Shown here piece by piece: positions 26,445 to 34,324 of a stretch of 64,000 bases of DNA. A program made the translations under genes and the position numbers. The DNA lies in assembly GCF_002968015.1 (NCBI RefSeq), contig NZ_PUIP01000002.1:496001-560000 (forward strand). The letters are read 5' to 3'. The notes beneath the pieces are model-generated. The model was not told the DNA's origin and searched no databases. It worked only from the letters and a program-made list of their open reading frames with translations. This stretch comes from Massilia phosphatilytica. Its GTDB lineage: Bacteria > Pseudomonadota > Gammaproteobacteria > Burkholderiales > Burkholderiaceae_D. Positions within the stretch are counted from its first letter, which is position 1. Every line of letters starts with the position of its first letter.

Positions 26445-26642
26445 ATGGCAAAGAAAGAGCAACTCGACGACGAAACGCTGGCGCTGATCCACTGGTGCAT
26501 CGAGGTCGAACACCACCTGGTCGCCGGCGGCGCCACCCAGAAGCAGGCGCAGGAACACATCGAAGAACAGGTCGAGTGGTTCACCGACATGTTCTACGAA
26601 GGCCTCACGCCCGAACAGGCGGCGAAGGAAGCGCTGGCGTAA
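26445..26642 (+). CDS. small conserved acidic protein of unknown function
   Basis: 65 residues, predicted fully helical and acidic (DDETLALIHWCIEVEHHLV, then GLTPEQAAKEALA). I do not recognise a named family. A position 3 bp after the esterase stop, the same direction and normal codon use support a real gene at the end of the darP operon. Confidence 0.65.
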   Translation: MAKKEQLDDETLALIHWCIEVEHHLVAGGATQKQAQEHIEEQVEWFTDMFYEGLTPEQAAKEALA

Positions 26643-26648
26643 GCCCGC

Positions 26649-27686
26649 TTACCGGGACGTACAACGGGGCGAACTGGCGGCAGCCCATTCCGCGGCCGTC
26701 CTGAGCGACGCTTCCACCGGCTCGCCTTTCGGTGCCGGCTGCATGGGCGCGATGCCGCCGCGGAAGACCGGACCGTCGACCAGCGCGGAGCGCGCCTGCG
26801 TCAACACGAACAGCGCGCCGTCCGGCAGCGTGTACGTCATGTTCGCCGTCGACATCCCGGCCGACGTTTGCCCGAACGTCCGCACCCTTGCCTCCCCCAT
26901 CAACGCGACGAGCAGCATCTCGCCGGCGCTTGCCGTACTGGCGCCGACCAGCACGGCAAGCGGGCCCGTGGCGAAGGGAACGAACGGATTCACGTGGCCG
27001 GGCGCATCGTGGCCAGCCTTCGATTCGAGGTAGCCGCGGTGCACCACCGCAATCGCGTTACCGTCGCGCTCCACCCAGCGTGCCTTGTTCGCGTCGCCGA
27101 ACAGCGGATACATGGCGATGAGCGGCGGCCATCCGTTGCCGCCCGTCTGTTCACTCAGGTCAACGACGAGGGCGCAGGCCGCACGGATACCGGAAAACGC
27201 AACCGCCTCGTCGTACACGCCTTGCACGTAGGCCGACATGGCCTCGGGCGCGGAGGTGGTGATGGGCGGAGGTACGAAGCGCAACACCGTGCCGCGGGTC
27301 GTCGCGACCAGCTGGAACATCGGCACATGCGGGCCCGCCGGCGCAGCGCCGCCGGACTGTCCCGGCGCCACGGGCGGCATCACGAAGGAATGTTTGTCCG
27401 TGTCCAGCGTGGCGAGCAGTCCGTTGAGGCGCGCATACAGGTCGAGCCGGTCGACGTCCTGCGCCTTGCCGTCGACGATCGCCAGCAAACGCTGCTTCGC
27501 CTGCGCATAATCTTCCTGCCGCAGCGGATACATGCCCTTGCTTTCGACCAGTCCGATGGCCTGCGTGGTCACGGCGCGTGCCAGGGCCAGCGGCATGGTC
27601 GCTGCCGGGGTATCGGCGGCGCTGGCGGCGCAGGCCGCGGCAAACGACAGGGCGCAAAAAGCCGCCCGCAACAAGTTGCGATTCAT
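26649..27686 (-). CDS. secreted S41-family peptidase
   Basis: 345 residues with a signal peptide (1-23, ASAAD). The N-terminal part (about 30-110) resembles the helical region of C-terminal processing peptidases (ESKGMYPLRQEDYAQAKQRL, then DTDKHSFVMPP). The S41 core has ALVVDLSEQTGGNG and GASTASAGEMLLVALMG, where the Ser before AGE is the nucleophile, and QTSAGMSTANMTYTLPDG. No PDZ domain is visible. It would cut proteins in the periplasm or outside. The ATG at 27686 has AAGGAGA in front. It lies 37 bp after the LytTR gene on the same strand. Confidence 0.85.
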   Translation of the reverse strand: MNRNLLRAAFCALSFAAACAASAADTPAATMPLALARAVTTQAIGLVESKGMYPLRQEDYAQAKQRLLAIVDGKAQDVDRLDLYARLNGLLATLDTDKHSFVMPPVAPGQSGGAAPAGPHVPMFQLVATTRGTVLRFVPPPITTSAPEAMSAYVQGVYDEAVAFSGIRAACALVVDLSEQTGGNGWPPLIAMYPLFGDANKARWVERDGNAIAVVHRGYLESKAGHDAPGHVNPFVPFATGPLAVLVGASTASAGEMLLVALMGEARVRTFGQTSAGMSTANMTYTLPDGALFVLTQARSALVDGPVFRGGIAPMQPAPKGEPVEASLRTAAEWAAASSPRCTSR

Positions 27687-27723
27687 GGTGTCTCCTTGAT
27701 GGTGGGTAAAACGAACGGTGCGG

Positions 27724-28461
27724 CTACATTCCGCGGAACAGATGCTGGAAGCGCTGGCTGACAGGCAGCCGCGCCTTGTGGCCGCGCAGGTGCAGCCACA
27801 AGGCGCCATCCTCGGCGCGCGCGGCGCTGGCGATGCGCCGCACGGCGACCATGTAGCCGCGGTGGATCTGCCAGAACGCGGCCGGGTCAAGCGAATCCGC
27901 CAACTCCTTCAGGCTGAGCCGGATGTGTGCCTCCAGGCCGTCCGTCACGACGCGCGTGTATTTGGCGTCGGCGCAGAAATAGACGACGTCGGCCAGGTCG
28001 ATGAAGTGGATCGTGTTGCCGACCGTGGCCTGCAGCCAGGCCGGCGCCGCAGGTAGAGGCCGCAGCCGGGATACAAGGTGCGTGAGATCCGGCGGCGGCG
28101 ACGCGAGGCGCGCACGCACGCGCTCGACCGCGCGCGCGACGCGTTCCAGCGCGATCGGCTTCACGACGTAGTCCACGGCCCCTTCGTCGAAGGCGGCCAG
28201 CGCGTGTTCGCCGTACGCCGTCACGAACACGACGTGGGTGCGCGCCCCGAACACGCGCGCCACTTCCAGGCCGTCGAGGCCCGGCATGCGGATGTCGAGG
28301 AAGGCCACGTCCGGCATCCACTCACGGCCCAGGCGCAGCGCATCGATGCCGTCCTGCGCGGTCGCGACCTGCGCCTCGGGCCACAAACGTTCCAGGGCCT
28401 CGACGAGTTCCGCGCGCAGCAGCGGTTCATCGTCGGCGACGAGGATACGGGGGGCCGTCAT
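27724..28461 (-). CDS. LytTR-type response regulator
   Basis: 245 residues. The receiver domain (1-120) has the DDE acidic pocket, the phosphorylated Asp in DVAFLDIRMPGLDG (near 56), and VTAYGEHALAAFDEGAVDYVVKPI. The C-terminal LytTR DNA-binding domain has YFCADAKYTRVVTDG and FWQIHRGYMVAVRRI. It is paired with the kinase gene upstream by an ATGA overlap. Its likely targets are the neighbouring secreted-protein genes, which is inference. Confidence 0.94.
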   Translation of the reverse strand: MTAPRILVADDEPLLRAELVEALERLWPEAQVATAQDGIDALRLGREWMPDVAFLDIRMPGLDGLEVARVFGARTHVVFVTAYGEHALAAFDEGAVDYVVKPIALERVARAVERVRARLASPPPDLTHLVSRLRPLPAAPAWLQATVGNTIHFIDLADVVYFCADAKYTRVVTDGLEAHIRLSLKELADSLDPAAFWQIHRGYMVAVRRIASAARAEDGALWLHLRGHKARLPVSQRFQHLFRGM

Positions 28462-29489
28462 GCCGCGAGCTCCACGCTTGCCGTCCCGGGCAGCGTCAGC
28501 ACTGCTTCCGTCAGGCCGCCGTCGCCGCGGCGCAGGACGAAGCCGGCGCGCGTGCCGTACAGCGCTTGCAGGCGCTGGCGCAGGTTGCGCAGGCCGACGC
28601 CGCTGCCCAGCGTCGCCTCGCCGATCCCCGTGCCGTCGTCGGCGACGACGATGGTCAGCACGTCACCGTCGCGCACAGCCGTCACGGCGATGCGCACGGT
28701 GCCCGGCTTCGGCTCGAGGCCGTGGCGCACGGCGTTCTCGACGAGCGTCATCAGGAGCAGCGGCGGCATGGAGACGGTCGCCAGCGCGGGCGGGCAATCG
28801 AGCCGATATTGCAGGCGCTCGCCGAAGCGGATCGCCATCAGCGCCAGATAGTGGCCGGCCAGTTCGAATTCGCGGCCGAGGGTCGACGCCTGGCTGCGCA
28901 TGTCCGGCAGCGCGCTGTGCAGGTAGGCGATCAGGTGTTCGAGCATCTCGACGGCGCGCGCCGGCTGGTGCCGAGCGAGGTATCTCGTGTTGGCGAGCGT
29001 GTTGTACAGGAAGTGCGGTTCGACCTGGGCTTGCAGCGCTTTCAGTTCGGCCGCGAGCGCCGCGCTGCGCAGGTCGGCCAGCTGCTGCGCGCGGGCGCGG
29101 GTGCGGGCGAACCACAGCGGCAATCCGAGGACGGCGACATTCACGCCGAAGACGCAGGCAAGCAGTTGCTGGTCGGGCAGCGCGTGCACGTCCCAGGCGG
29201 CCAGCAGGTGCCGGTACGCCGGCAGCACGGTCCATGCGCCGGCGCCGATTGCAGCCAGCAGGAGCGCCACGGCGCCGGTCCAGCCGAGCCGGCGCGCGGC
29301 CAGCAGCAGCAACGCGCAGGCGACGAAGCCCGGCACCACGATCGCGCCGAACAGCGCGAGCAAGGCGTAGCGCCGCAGGGCCAGCGCCGCGCCCGCGACG
29401 AGCGCCAGGCACAGGAGGCTGAGCAGGCCCTGGCGCCACGTGCAGCCGTACAGGCGGCGCACGGCGCGGATGCAGTCGTCGTTGGCCAT
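28458..29489 (-). CDS. LytS/YehU-type sensor histidine kinase
   Basis: 343 residues. About four transmembrane helices (16-35, 42-62, 68-90, 105-125) precede the His_kinase domain with ALQAQVEPHFLYNTLANTRYLARH (phosphorylated His near 160) and an ATPase domain (MTLVENAVRHGLEPKPG, VADDGTGIGEATLGSGVGLRNLRQRL). No extracellular sensor domain is seen, so it may sense in the membrane. It is translationally coupled to the LytTR regulator. Confidence 0.93.
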   Translation of the reverse strand: MANDDCIRAVRRLYGCTWRQGLLSLLCLALVAGAALALRRYALLALFGAIVVPGFVACALLLLAARRLGWTGAVALLLAAIGAGAWTVLPAYRHLLAAWDVHALPDQQLLACVFGVNVAVLGLPLWFARTRARAQQLADLRSAALAAELKALQAQVEPHFLYNTLANTRYLARHQPARAVEMLEHLIAYLHSALPDMRSQASTLGREFELAGHYLALMAIRFGERLQYRLDCPPALATVSMPPLLLMTLVENAVRHGLEPKPGTVRIAVTAVRDGDVLTIVVADDGTGIGEATLGSGVGLRNLRQRLQALYGTRAGFVLRRGDGGLTEAVLTLPGTASVELAA

Positions 29490-29497
29490 CGACACGC

Positions 29498-30061
29498 TCA
29501 CAGCGTCGGCGTGGTGGGCAGGGTGGGCTGCGGCGGCATCTGGTTGACCGGGACGTCGCGGCCGACGGTCTCGAACGCCAGCGGTTCCATCCACATCTGC
29601 CCGGTTCCCGCGCCGATCGCACCAAAGGTGATGACCGCCGCGTCGGCCGGCACATCCAGCACGATGCTGCGCTCCGTCCAGTCGGTATTGCCCCTGATCG
29701 GGTGGGCCTGGGTGTTGTAGAAGGCGAGCGTTTTGCCCTCCATGTTATTGATCGACATCCACAGCCCCGTCCAGTTGCTCAAGTCACGGGTACGCAGGCG
29801 GGCACGAAAACGCACGCGCTGGCCGACGTAGCGCTGCGCCAGGATGCTCTGGGTCAGCGATGCCCAGGCCGTGGTATCGCCTGTCGCGTTGCGCAGGAAT
29901 TTGGCGCCATGCCCGTCCGGGGACGCATCCACGCCGGCCGTGAATTTTTCGGGATTCTGTCCCAGCAGCGACCAGCTCGGCGGCAACGGCGCGGGCGTCG
30001 CGGCCAGGGCCAGCACGGTGGTGGCGGCCGCGGCGGCGGCGAGGATGTAATGAGGCTTCAT
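29498..30061 (-). CDS. secreted protein with a jelly-roll-like domain, unknown function
   Basis: 187 residues with a signal peptide (MKPHYILAAAAAATTVLALA). The rest is beta-rich: GHGAKFLRNATGDTTAWASL, GQRVRFRARLRTRDL, WTERSIVLDVPADAAVITFG, GQMWMEPLAFETV. This resembles the carbohydrate-binding-like jelly roll seen C-terminal to some peptidases. A GTG at 30076 is an alternative start. It lies 8 bp before the LytS gene and leads the set secreted protein-LytS-LytTR-S41. The function is unknown; a ligand- or envelope-sensing partner is a guess. Confidence 0.65.
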   Translation of the reverse strand: MKPHYILAAAAAATTVLALAATPAPLPPSWSLLGQNPEKFTAGVDASPDGHGAKFLRNATGDTTAWASLTQSILAQRYVGQRVRFRARLRTRDLSNWTGLWMSINNMEGKTLAFYNTQAHPIRGNTDWTERSIVLDVPADAAVITFGAIGAGTGQMWMEPLAFETVGRDVPVNQMPPQPTLPTTPTL

Positions 30062-30178
30062 CGGCTTGTTCTTCACGAGTGGTTCGGAGTCGTCACTATG
30101 CCGCCGGCGCGGTCGCCGCGCGGGGCCATGCGACGGACGGCCGCCGCGCCGCGACGGGCGCGGCCAGGGACCGACGAG

Positions 30179-30733
30179 CTAGTCGGGCAGCGGCGCCGCA
30201 CTCGACGCCGGCGCTGCCGTGCGCGCCGTGTTCATTACCATCGCGAGGAATGTGTAGTAACCGTTCACGCCCATCAGGTCGATGACGCCCTGCTCGCCGA
30301 ACAGGGCCAGCGCGTCGTCGTAGACGCGGTCGGACACGCGCTTGTGGCGGTGCAGTTCAAGGCAGAAGTCGTACACCACCGCTTCGTCGACGAGCATCGC
30401 GGCCGGCCGCTCGCGCCGGGCGATGGCGGCAATGACGTCCGGCGGGACGCCTACCTGCTCTGCGATCGGCGCGTGGATCGCCCACTCGACCTGCTGGTCC
30501 CACTCGCGCGCCGTGACGAGAATCGCCAGCTCCGACAGGCGCACGCCGATGGCGCTGCGGTAGCGCAGGTACTCGCCGACCCGCTGCGCATGGCCCATCA
30601 GTTCGGGACTGCGCAGCAGCGGCACGAACGGGCCGTACAGCGCACCGCGCGGACCATTGATAATGTCCTGGGCCGCGGCGCGCTGCGCGTCGGTCCAGTT
30701 TTCCGGCGGAATGGGGCGAAGGCGGTCTGTCAT
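30179..30733 (-). CDS. carboxymuconolactone decarboxylase/AhpD-like protein
   Basis: 184 residues, mostly helical, with the CMD fold (RLSELAILVTAREWDQQVEWAIH, then LLVDEAVVYDFCLELHRHKRVSD). The Cys-x2-Cys of true AhpD peroxidases is missing, so a peroxidase role is unlikely. It may be a decarboxylase-like or structural family member. The start MTDRLRPIPPENWTDAQ at 30733 is preferred to a longer frame. It is divergent from the aminotransferase gene. Confidence 0.8.
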   Translation of the reverse strand: MTDRLRPIPPENWTDAQRAAAQDIINGPRGALYGPFVPLLRSPELMGHAQRVGEYLRYRSAIGVRLSELAILVTAREWDQQVEWAIHAPIAEQVGVPPDVIAAIARRERPAAMLVDEAVVYDFCLELHRHKRVSDRVYDDALALFGEQGVIDLMGVNGYYTFLAMVMNTARTAAPASSAAPLPD

Positions 30734-30826
30734 GACGAAAATATTCGCATGCCTTGAGGCAAAAATCAAAAGAATCCGGGCGGTTCCCGCTTATTGTCAA
30801 ACGTCAACTTTTCGGGAGACATTTGA

Positions 30827-32161
30827 ATGACTCGCATCCTGCATCGCAGCCTGCGCCAGACGCCGCCCGTCGCGGTCGGCGGCGCGGGCGTCTATCTGTA
30901 CGACAGCCACGGGCGCAGCTATCTTGACGCCAGCGGCGGCGCGGCCGTGTCGTCGCTCGGGCACGGCCATCCGGACGTGATCGCGGCCATGCACCGCCAG
31001 ATCGACCAGTGCGCCTACGCCCACACCGCATTCTTCACGACCGAGGTGGCGGAGCAGCTGGCCGACTGCCTTGTGGCGAACGCGCCGGCCGGCATCGAGG
31101 GCGTGTACCTCGTGTCGGGCGGATCGGAAGCGATGGAGACGGCGCTGAAGCTGGCGCGCCAGTACTGCGTCGAAGGTGGCGAGCCACAACGCTCGCTGTT
31201 CATCGCGCGGCGCCAGAGCTACCACGGGAACACGCTGGGCGCGCTGGCCGTGGGGGGCAACGAGTGGCGCCGCCAGCCGTTCGCCCCGCTGCTGATCGAC
31301 GTCGAGCGGGTGTCGGCCTGCTACGAATACCGCGGCCGGGCCGAGGAGCAGACCGTCGACCAGTACACCGCCATGCTGCTGGATGAACTGGAAGCGGCGA
31401 TCCTGCAGGCCGGTCCGGATCGCGTGATCGCGTTCTGCGCCGAACCCGTCGTGGGCGCGACCGGCGGCGCGATCCTGCCCACGCCCGGCTACTTCCGCGG
31501 CGTGCGTGCGCTGTGCGACAAGTACGGCATCCTGTTCATCGCCGACGAAGTGATGTGCGGGATGGGCCGCACCGGCACGATGTACGCGATCGAGCAGGAT
31601 GGCGTCGCGCCCGACCTGATCGCCGTGGCGAAAGGCCTGGGCGCGGGTTACCAGCCGATCGGCGCGGTGCTCGTGAACGGCGCCATCATCGAACGCCTGC
31701 GCGCGGGCAGCGGCGCCTTCCTGCACGGGCACACCTATATCGGGCATCCGGTGGCGGCGGCGGCGGCGCTCGCCGTCCAGCAGGTGATCGAGCGCGACGA
31801 TCTTCTGACGCAGGTGCGCCTGCGTGGAGCCCAGCTGCGGGCCATGCTGGACGAGGAATTCGAAGACCATCCGCACGTGGGCGACATCCGCGGCCGCGGG
31901 CTGTTCCTGGCCCTGGAACTGGTGCGCGAGCGCGCGGGCAAGACGCCGTTCGCGCCCGAGCTGAAACTGCACGCGGCGATCAAGGCACGCGCGATGGAGA
32001 ACGGGTTGCTGGTATATCCGATGGGCGGCACGATCGACGGCCGGCAAGGCGATCATGTGCTGCTGGCGCCGCCGTTCGTCGTCACGCAGGGCGACCTGGG
32101 CGAGATCGTGGGGCGGTTGAAGGAATCGATCGAAGGTGCGTTGAAGCAGGTGGCGACGTAG
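30827..32161 (+). CDS. class III (omega-type) aminotransferase
   Basis: 444 residues of the fold-type I PLP enzymes. LDASGGAAVSSLGHGHPDV, YLVSGGSEAMETALKLARQY, the PLP-contacting FIADEVMCGMGRTG and the lysine of AVAKGLGAGYQPIGAVL (near 270) are all present. It moves amino groups between an amine or amino acid and a keto acid; the substrate is not readable. It is convergent with the FAH gene. No partner gene follows in the same direction. Confidence 0.92.
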   Translation: MTRILHRSLRQTPPVAVGGAGVYLYDSHGRSYLDASGGAAVSSLGHGHPDVIAAMHRQIDQCAYAHTAFFTTEVAEQLADCLVANAPAGIEGVYLVSGGSEAMETALKLARQYCVEGGEPQRSLFIARRQSYHGNTLGALAVGGNEWRRQPFAPLLIDVERVSACYEYRGRAEEQTVDQYTAMLLDELEAAILQAGPDRVIAFCAEPVVGATGGAILPTPGYFRGVRALCDKYGILFIADEVMCGMGRTGTMYAIEQDGVAPDLIAVAKGLGAGYQPIGAVLVNGAIIERLRAGSGAFLHGHTYIGHPVAAAAALAVQQVIERDDLLTQVRLRGAQLRAMLDEEFEDHPHVGDIRGRGLFLALELVRERAGKTPFAPELKLHAAIKARAMENGLLVYPMGGTIDGRQGDHVLLAPPFVVTQGDLGEIVGRLKESIEGALKQVAT

Positions 32162-32181
32162 CCGCCGCCACCTTGCGTGGA

Positions 32182-33033
32182 TTACGCCTTGGGGTAGGCG
32201 AGCACTTCCTGCTGCTGCTCGCCCAGTCCCGCGATCCCGAGGCGCAGCTTGTCGCCCTTCTTGAGGAAGCGCTGCGGGCTGCGGCCGAGGCCCACGCCCG
32301 GCGGCGTGCCCGTCGTGATGATGTCGCCCGGCTCCAGGGTCATGAAGCGCGACAGGTAGCTGACGATTTGCGCCACCGTGAAGATCATCTTCGACGTATT
32401 CCCGGTCTGCACGCGCTTGCCGTTCAGGTCGAGGTACAGGTCGAGGTCCTGCACGTCGAAGATCTCGTCCTTCGTGACGAGGAACGGGCCGACGGGGCCA
32501 AACGTGTCGCAGCCTTTACCTTTATCCCACTGCGAGCCGAGTTCGAACTGGTAGGCGCGTTCCGAGACATCGTTGACGACGCAATAGCCGGCCACGTATT
32601 TCAGCGCGTCCTTCTCGTCGACGTACTGCGCGCGCGTGCCGATGACGACGCCCAGTTCGACTTCCCAGTCGGTCTTCTTGGAACCTTTCGGCAGCTGGAT
32701 CGGATCGTCCGGACCGTTCAGGCACGACGTCGCCTTCATGAACATGATCGGTTCCTTCGGGATCGGCGCGCCGACTTCGGCCGCGTGGTCGGAATAATTC
32801 ATGCCGATGCCGATGAACTTGCCGATGCCCTTGACCGGCACGCCGAAGCGGGGATTGCCGCGGACGACCGGCAGCGTTTTCCAGTCGACCTTGGCGAGCT
32901 TGCGCAGCGCCTTTTCCGACAGGACCGACGCGTCGATGTCCTCGACCACGCCGGACAGGTCGCGCAGGCGGCCTTCCTCGTCGAACAGGCCCGGTTTTTC
33001 CTTACCGGGGCGACCGTAACGAACCAATCTCAT
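32182..33033 (-). CDS. fumarylacetoacetate hydrolase family protein
   Basis: 283 residues. The C-terminal FAH domain has FIGIGMNYSDHAAE, the metal-binding glutamates in DWEVELGVVIG, and TTGTPPGVGLG. Such proteins split C-C bonds or isomerise diketo acids in aromatic or sugar-acid catabolism, or decarboxylate oxaloacetate. It starts 32 bp inside the end of the MFS gene, so translation is probably coupled. It is the third gene of the kamA-like/MFS/FAH operon. Confidence 0.9.
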   Translation of the reverse strand: MRLVRYGRPGKEKPGLFDEEGRLRDLSGVVEDIDASVLSEKALRKLAKVDWKTLPVVRGNPRFGVPVKGIGKFIGIGMNYSDHAAEVGAPIPKEPIMFMKATSCLNGPDDPIQLPKGSKKTDWEVELGVVIGTRAQYVDEKDALKYVAGYCVVNDVSERAYQFELGSQWDKGKGCDTFGPVGPFLVTKDEIFDVQDLDLYLDLNGKRVQTGNTSKMIFTVAQIVSYLSRFMTLEPGDIITTGTPPGVGLGRSPQRFLKKGDKLRLGIAGLGEQQQEVLAYPKA

Positions 33034-34309
33034 ATTCTTCCTTCTGGGTGAGCATAACGATGCCGCATTTTACTTGACGGCGCCGAAGGAAGTCGTGGAA
33101 GTACCCGAGGAGGCCAGGCAGCTGCAGCGCCACCAGCACGCCGAACGCGACGCGATAAGCGATCGCCGGGAAGTGGCTGCCCGCATCGGGGCGCCACAGG
33201 CCGACGATCAGGCCGAACCCCGCCTGCACGAGGAACGCGCCGATGAAAATCAGGAGGTTCAGGCACGTGGCCGCGCGTCCCGTCAGCGTGCGCGGCAGGC
33301 TCTGGGCCACGATCGCGTATTCGATGCCGGTGATCGTCCCCACGAGCGTGAACAGCACCGACAGCAGCTGCAGGCTGGGGCGCCAGTTGCACACGATCGC
33401 CACCTGCACGAGGATGAAGAGAAGCACGCCGACGGCAGCCACGTCCAGCGCCTCGATGCCGCGCCGCCCCGCCCACTCCGTGATCATGCCGACGGCGATG
33501 GCGCCGAAGATCACCGACGCCATGCCCATGTACAGCAGGTAGGCGACGGCGGCGTCCGGAAAACGGGCCACGTCGGACAGCCAGCGCCCGACCCACAGGC
33601 CCTGGATGCCGAAGAAGATCGCATGCGGCACGAGCACCAGCGAGATCGTCGCGCGGAACGCGGGCGCGCGATACACGTCCAGCACCGAGCGCACGGTCGG
33701 CAGCGCGCCGCCGGGCGCCCTGGACCTGGGCGTGATGAGCCAGATCAGCAGACCGCTGCAGGCCGTGAGCGCCGCGAGCAGCATGAACAGGCCGCGCCAG
33801 TCCGTGTGCTGCAGCAGCATGCGGACCGGCATGGTGCTCGAGGCCGCACCGAGTCCGCCCACGGCGATCAGGTAGCCCTGCACGGACGGCAGGCGCTTGG
33901 GCGAGATCCACGTGGAGATCGCCTTCACGGCCGACATGAAGCACCCACCCAGGCCGCAACCGATGACGGCGCGCGCCAGCACCAGCTGGCCGAACGAACG
34001 GCCGGTGGCGAACAGCAGCGTGCCCGTCGCCGCCAGCATCAACAGCACGACCTGCACCTTGCGCGGGCCGTAGCGGTCGAGCGCGATCCCGACCGGCAGC
34101 TGGACGAGGGCGAACGCGAAGAAGAACGCGCTGGTGAGGAGGCCGAGCTGGCCCGGCGTCAGCGCGAGCGCGCCGACCAGATGCGGTGCCAGCACGGCGT
34201 TCACGTTGCGCAGCAGCGAGGACAGGTAATGCCCCAGCGCGAACGGCAGGAACACGTAGAAAAGCACTGCCACCCCGTTGAGGCGCGACTGGCTCTGGTC
34301 GGTTTCCAT
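33002..34309 (-). CDS. major facilitator superfamily transporter
   Basis: 435 residues with 12 predicted transmembrane helices. QLPVGIALDRYGPRKVQ is the cytoplasmic MFS loop 2-3 signature. The hydrophilic C-terminal end overlaps the FAH gene. The ATG at 34309 has AGGAGGAC in front. Its substrate is unknown; the operon with a radical SAM aminomutase-like gene and a FAH gene suggests an amino-acid-derived organic acid or amine. Confidence 0.9.
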   Translation of the reverse strand: METDQSQSRLNGVAVLFYVFLPFALGHYLSSLLRNVNAVLAPHLVGALALTPGQLGLLTSAFFFAFALVQLPVGIALDRYGPRKVQVVLLMLAATGTLLFATGRSFGQLVLARAVIGCGLGGCFMSAVKAISTWISPKRLPSVQGYLIAVGGLGAASSTMPVRMLLQHTDWRGLFMLLAALTACSGLLIWLITPRSRAPGGALPTVRSVLDVYRAPAFRATISLVLVPHAIFFGIQGLWVGRWLSDVARFPDAAVAYLLYMGMASVIFGAIAVGMITEWAGRRGIEALDVAAVGVLLFILVQVAIVCNWRPSLQLLSVLFTLVGTITGIEYAIVAQSLPRTLTGRAATCLNLLIFIGAFLVQAGFGLIVGLWRPDAGSHFPAIAYRVAFGVLVALQLPGLLGYFHDFLRRRQVKCGIVMLTQKEEYEIGSLRSPR

Positions 34310-34324
34310 GGCGTCCTCCTGGGG

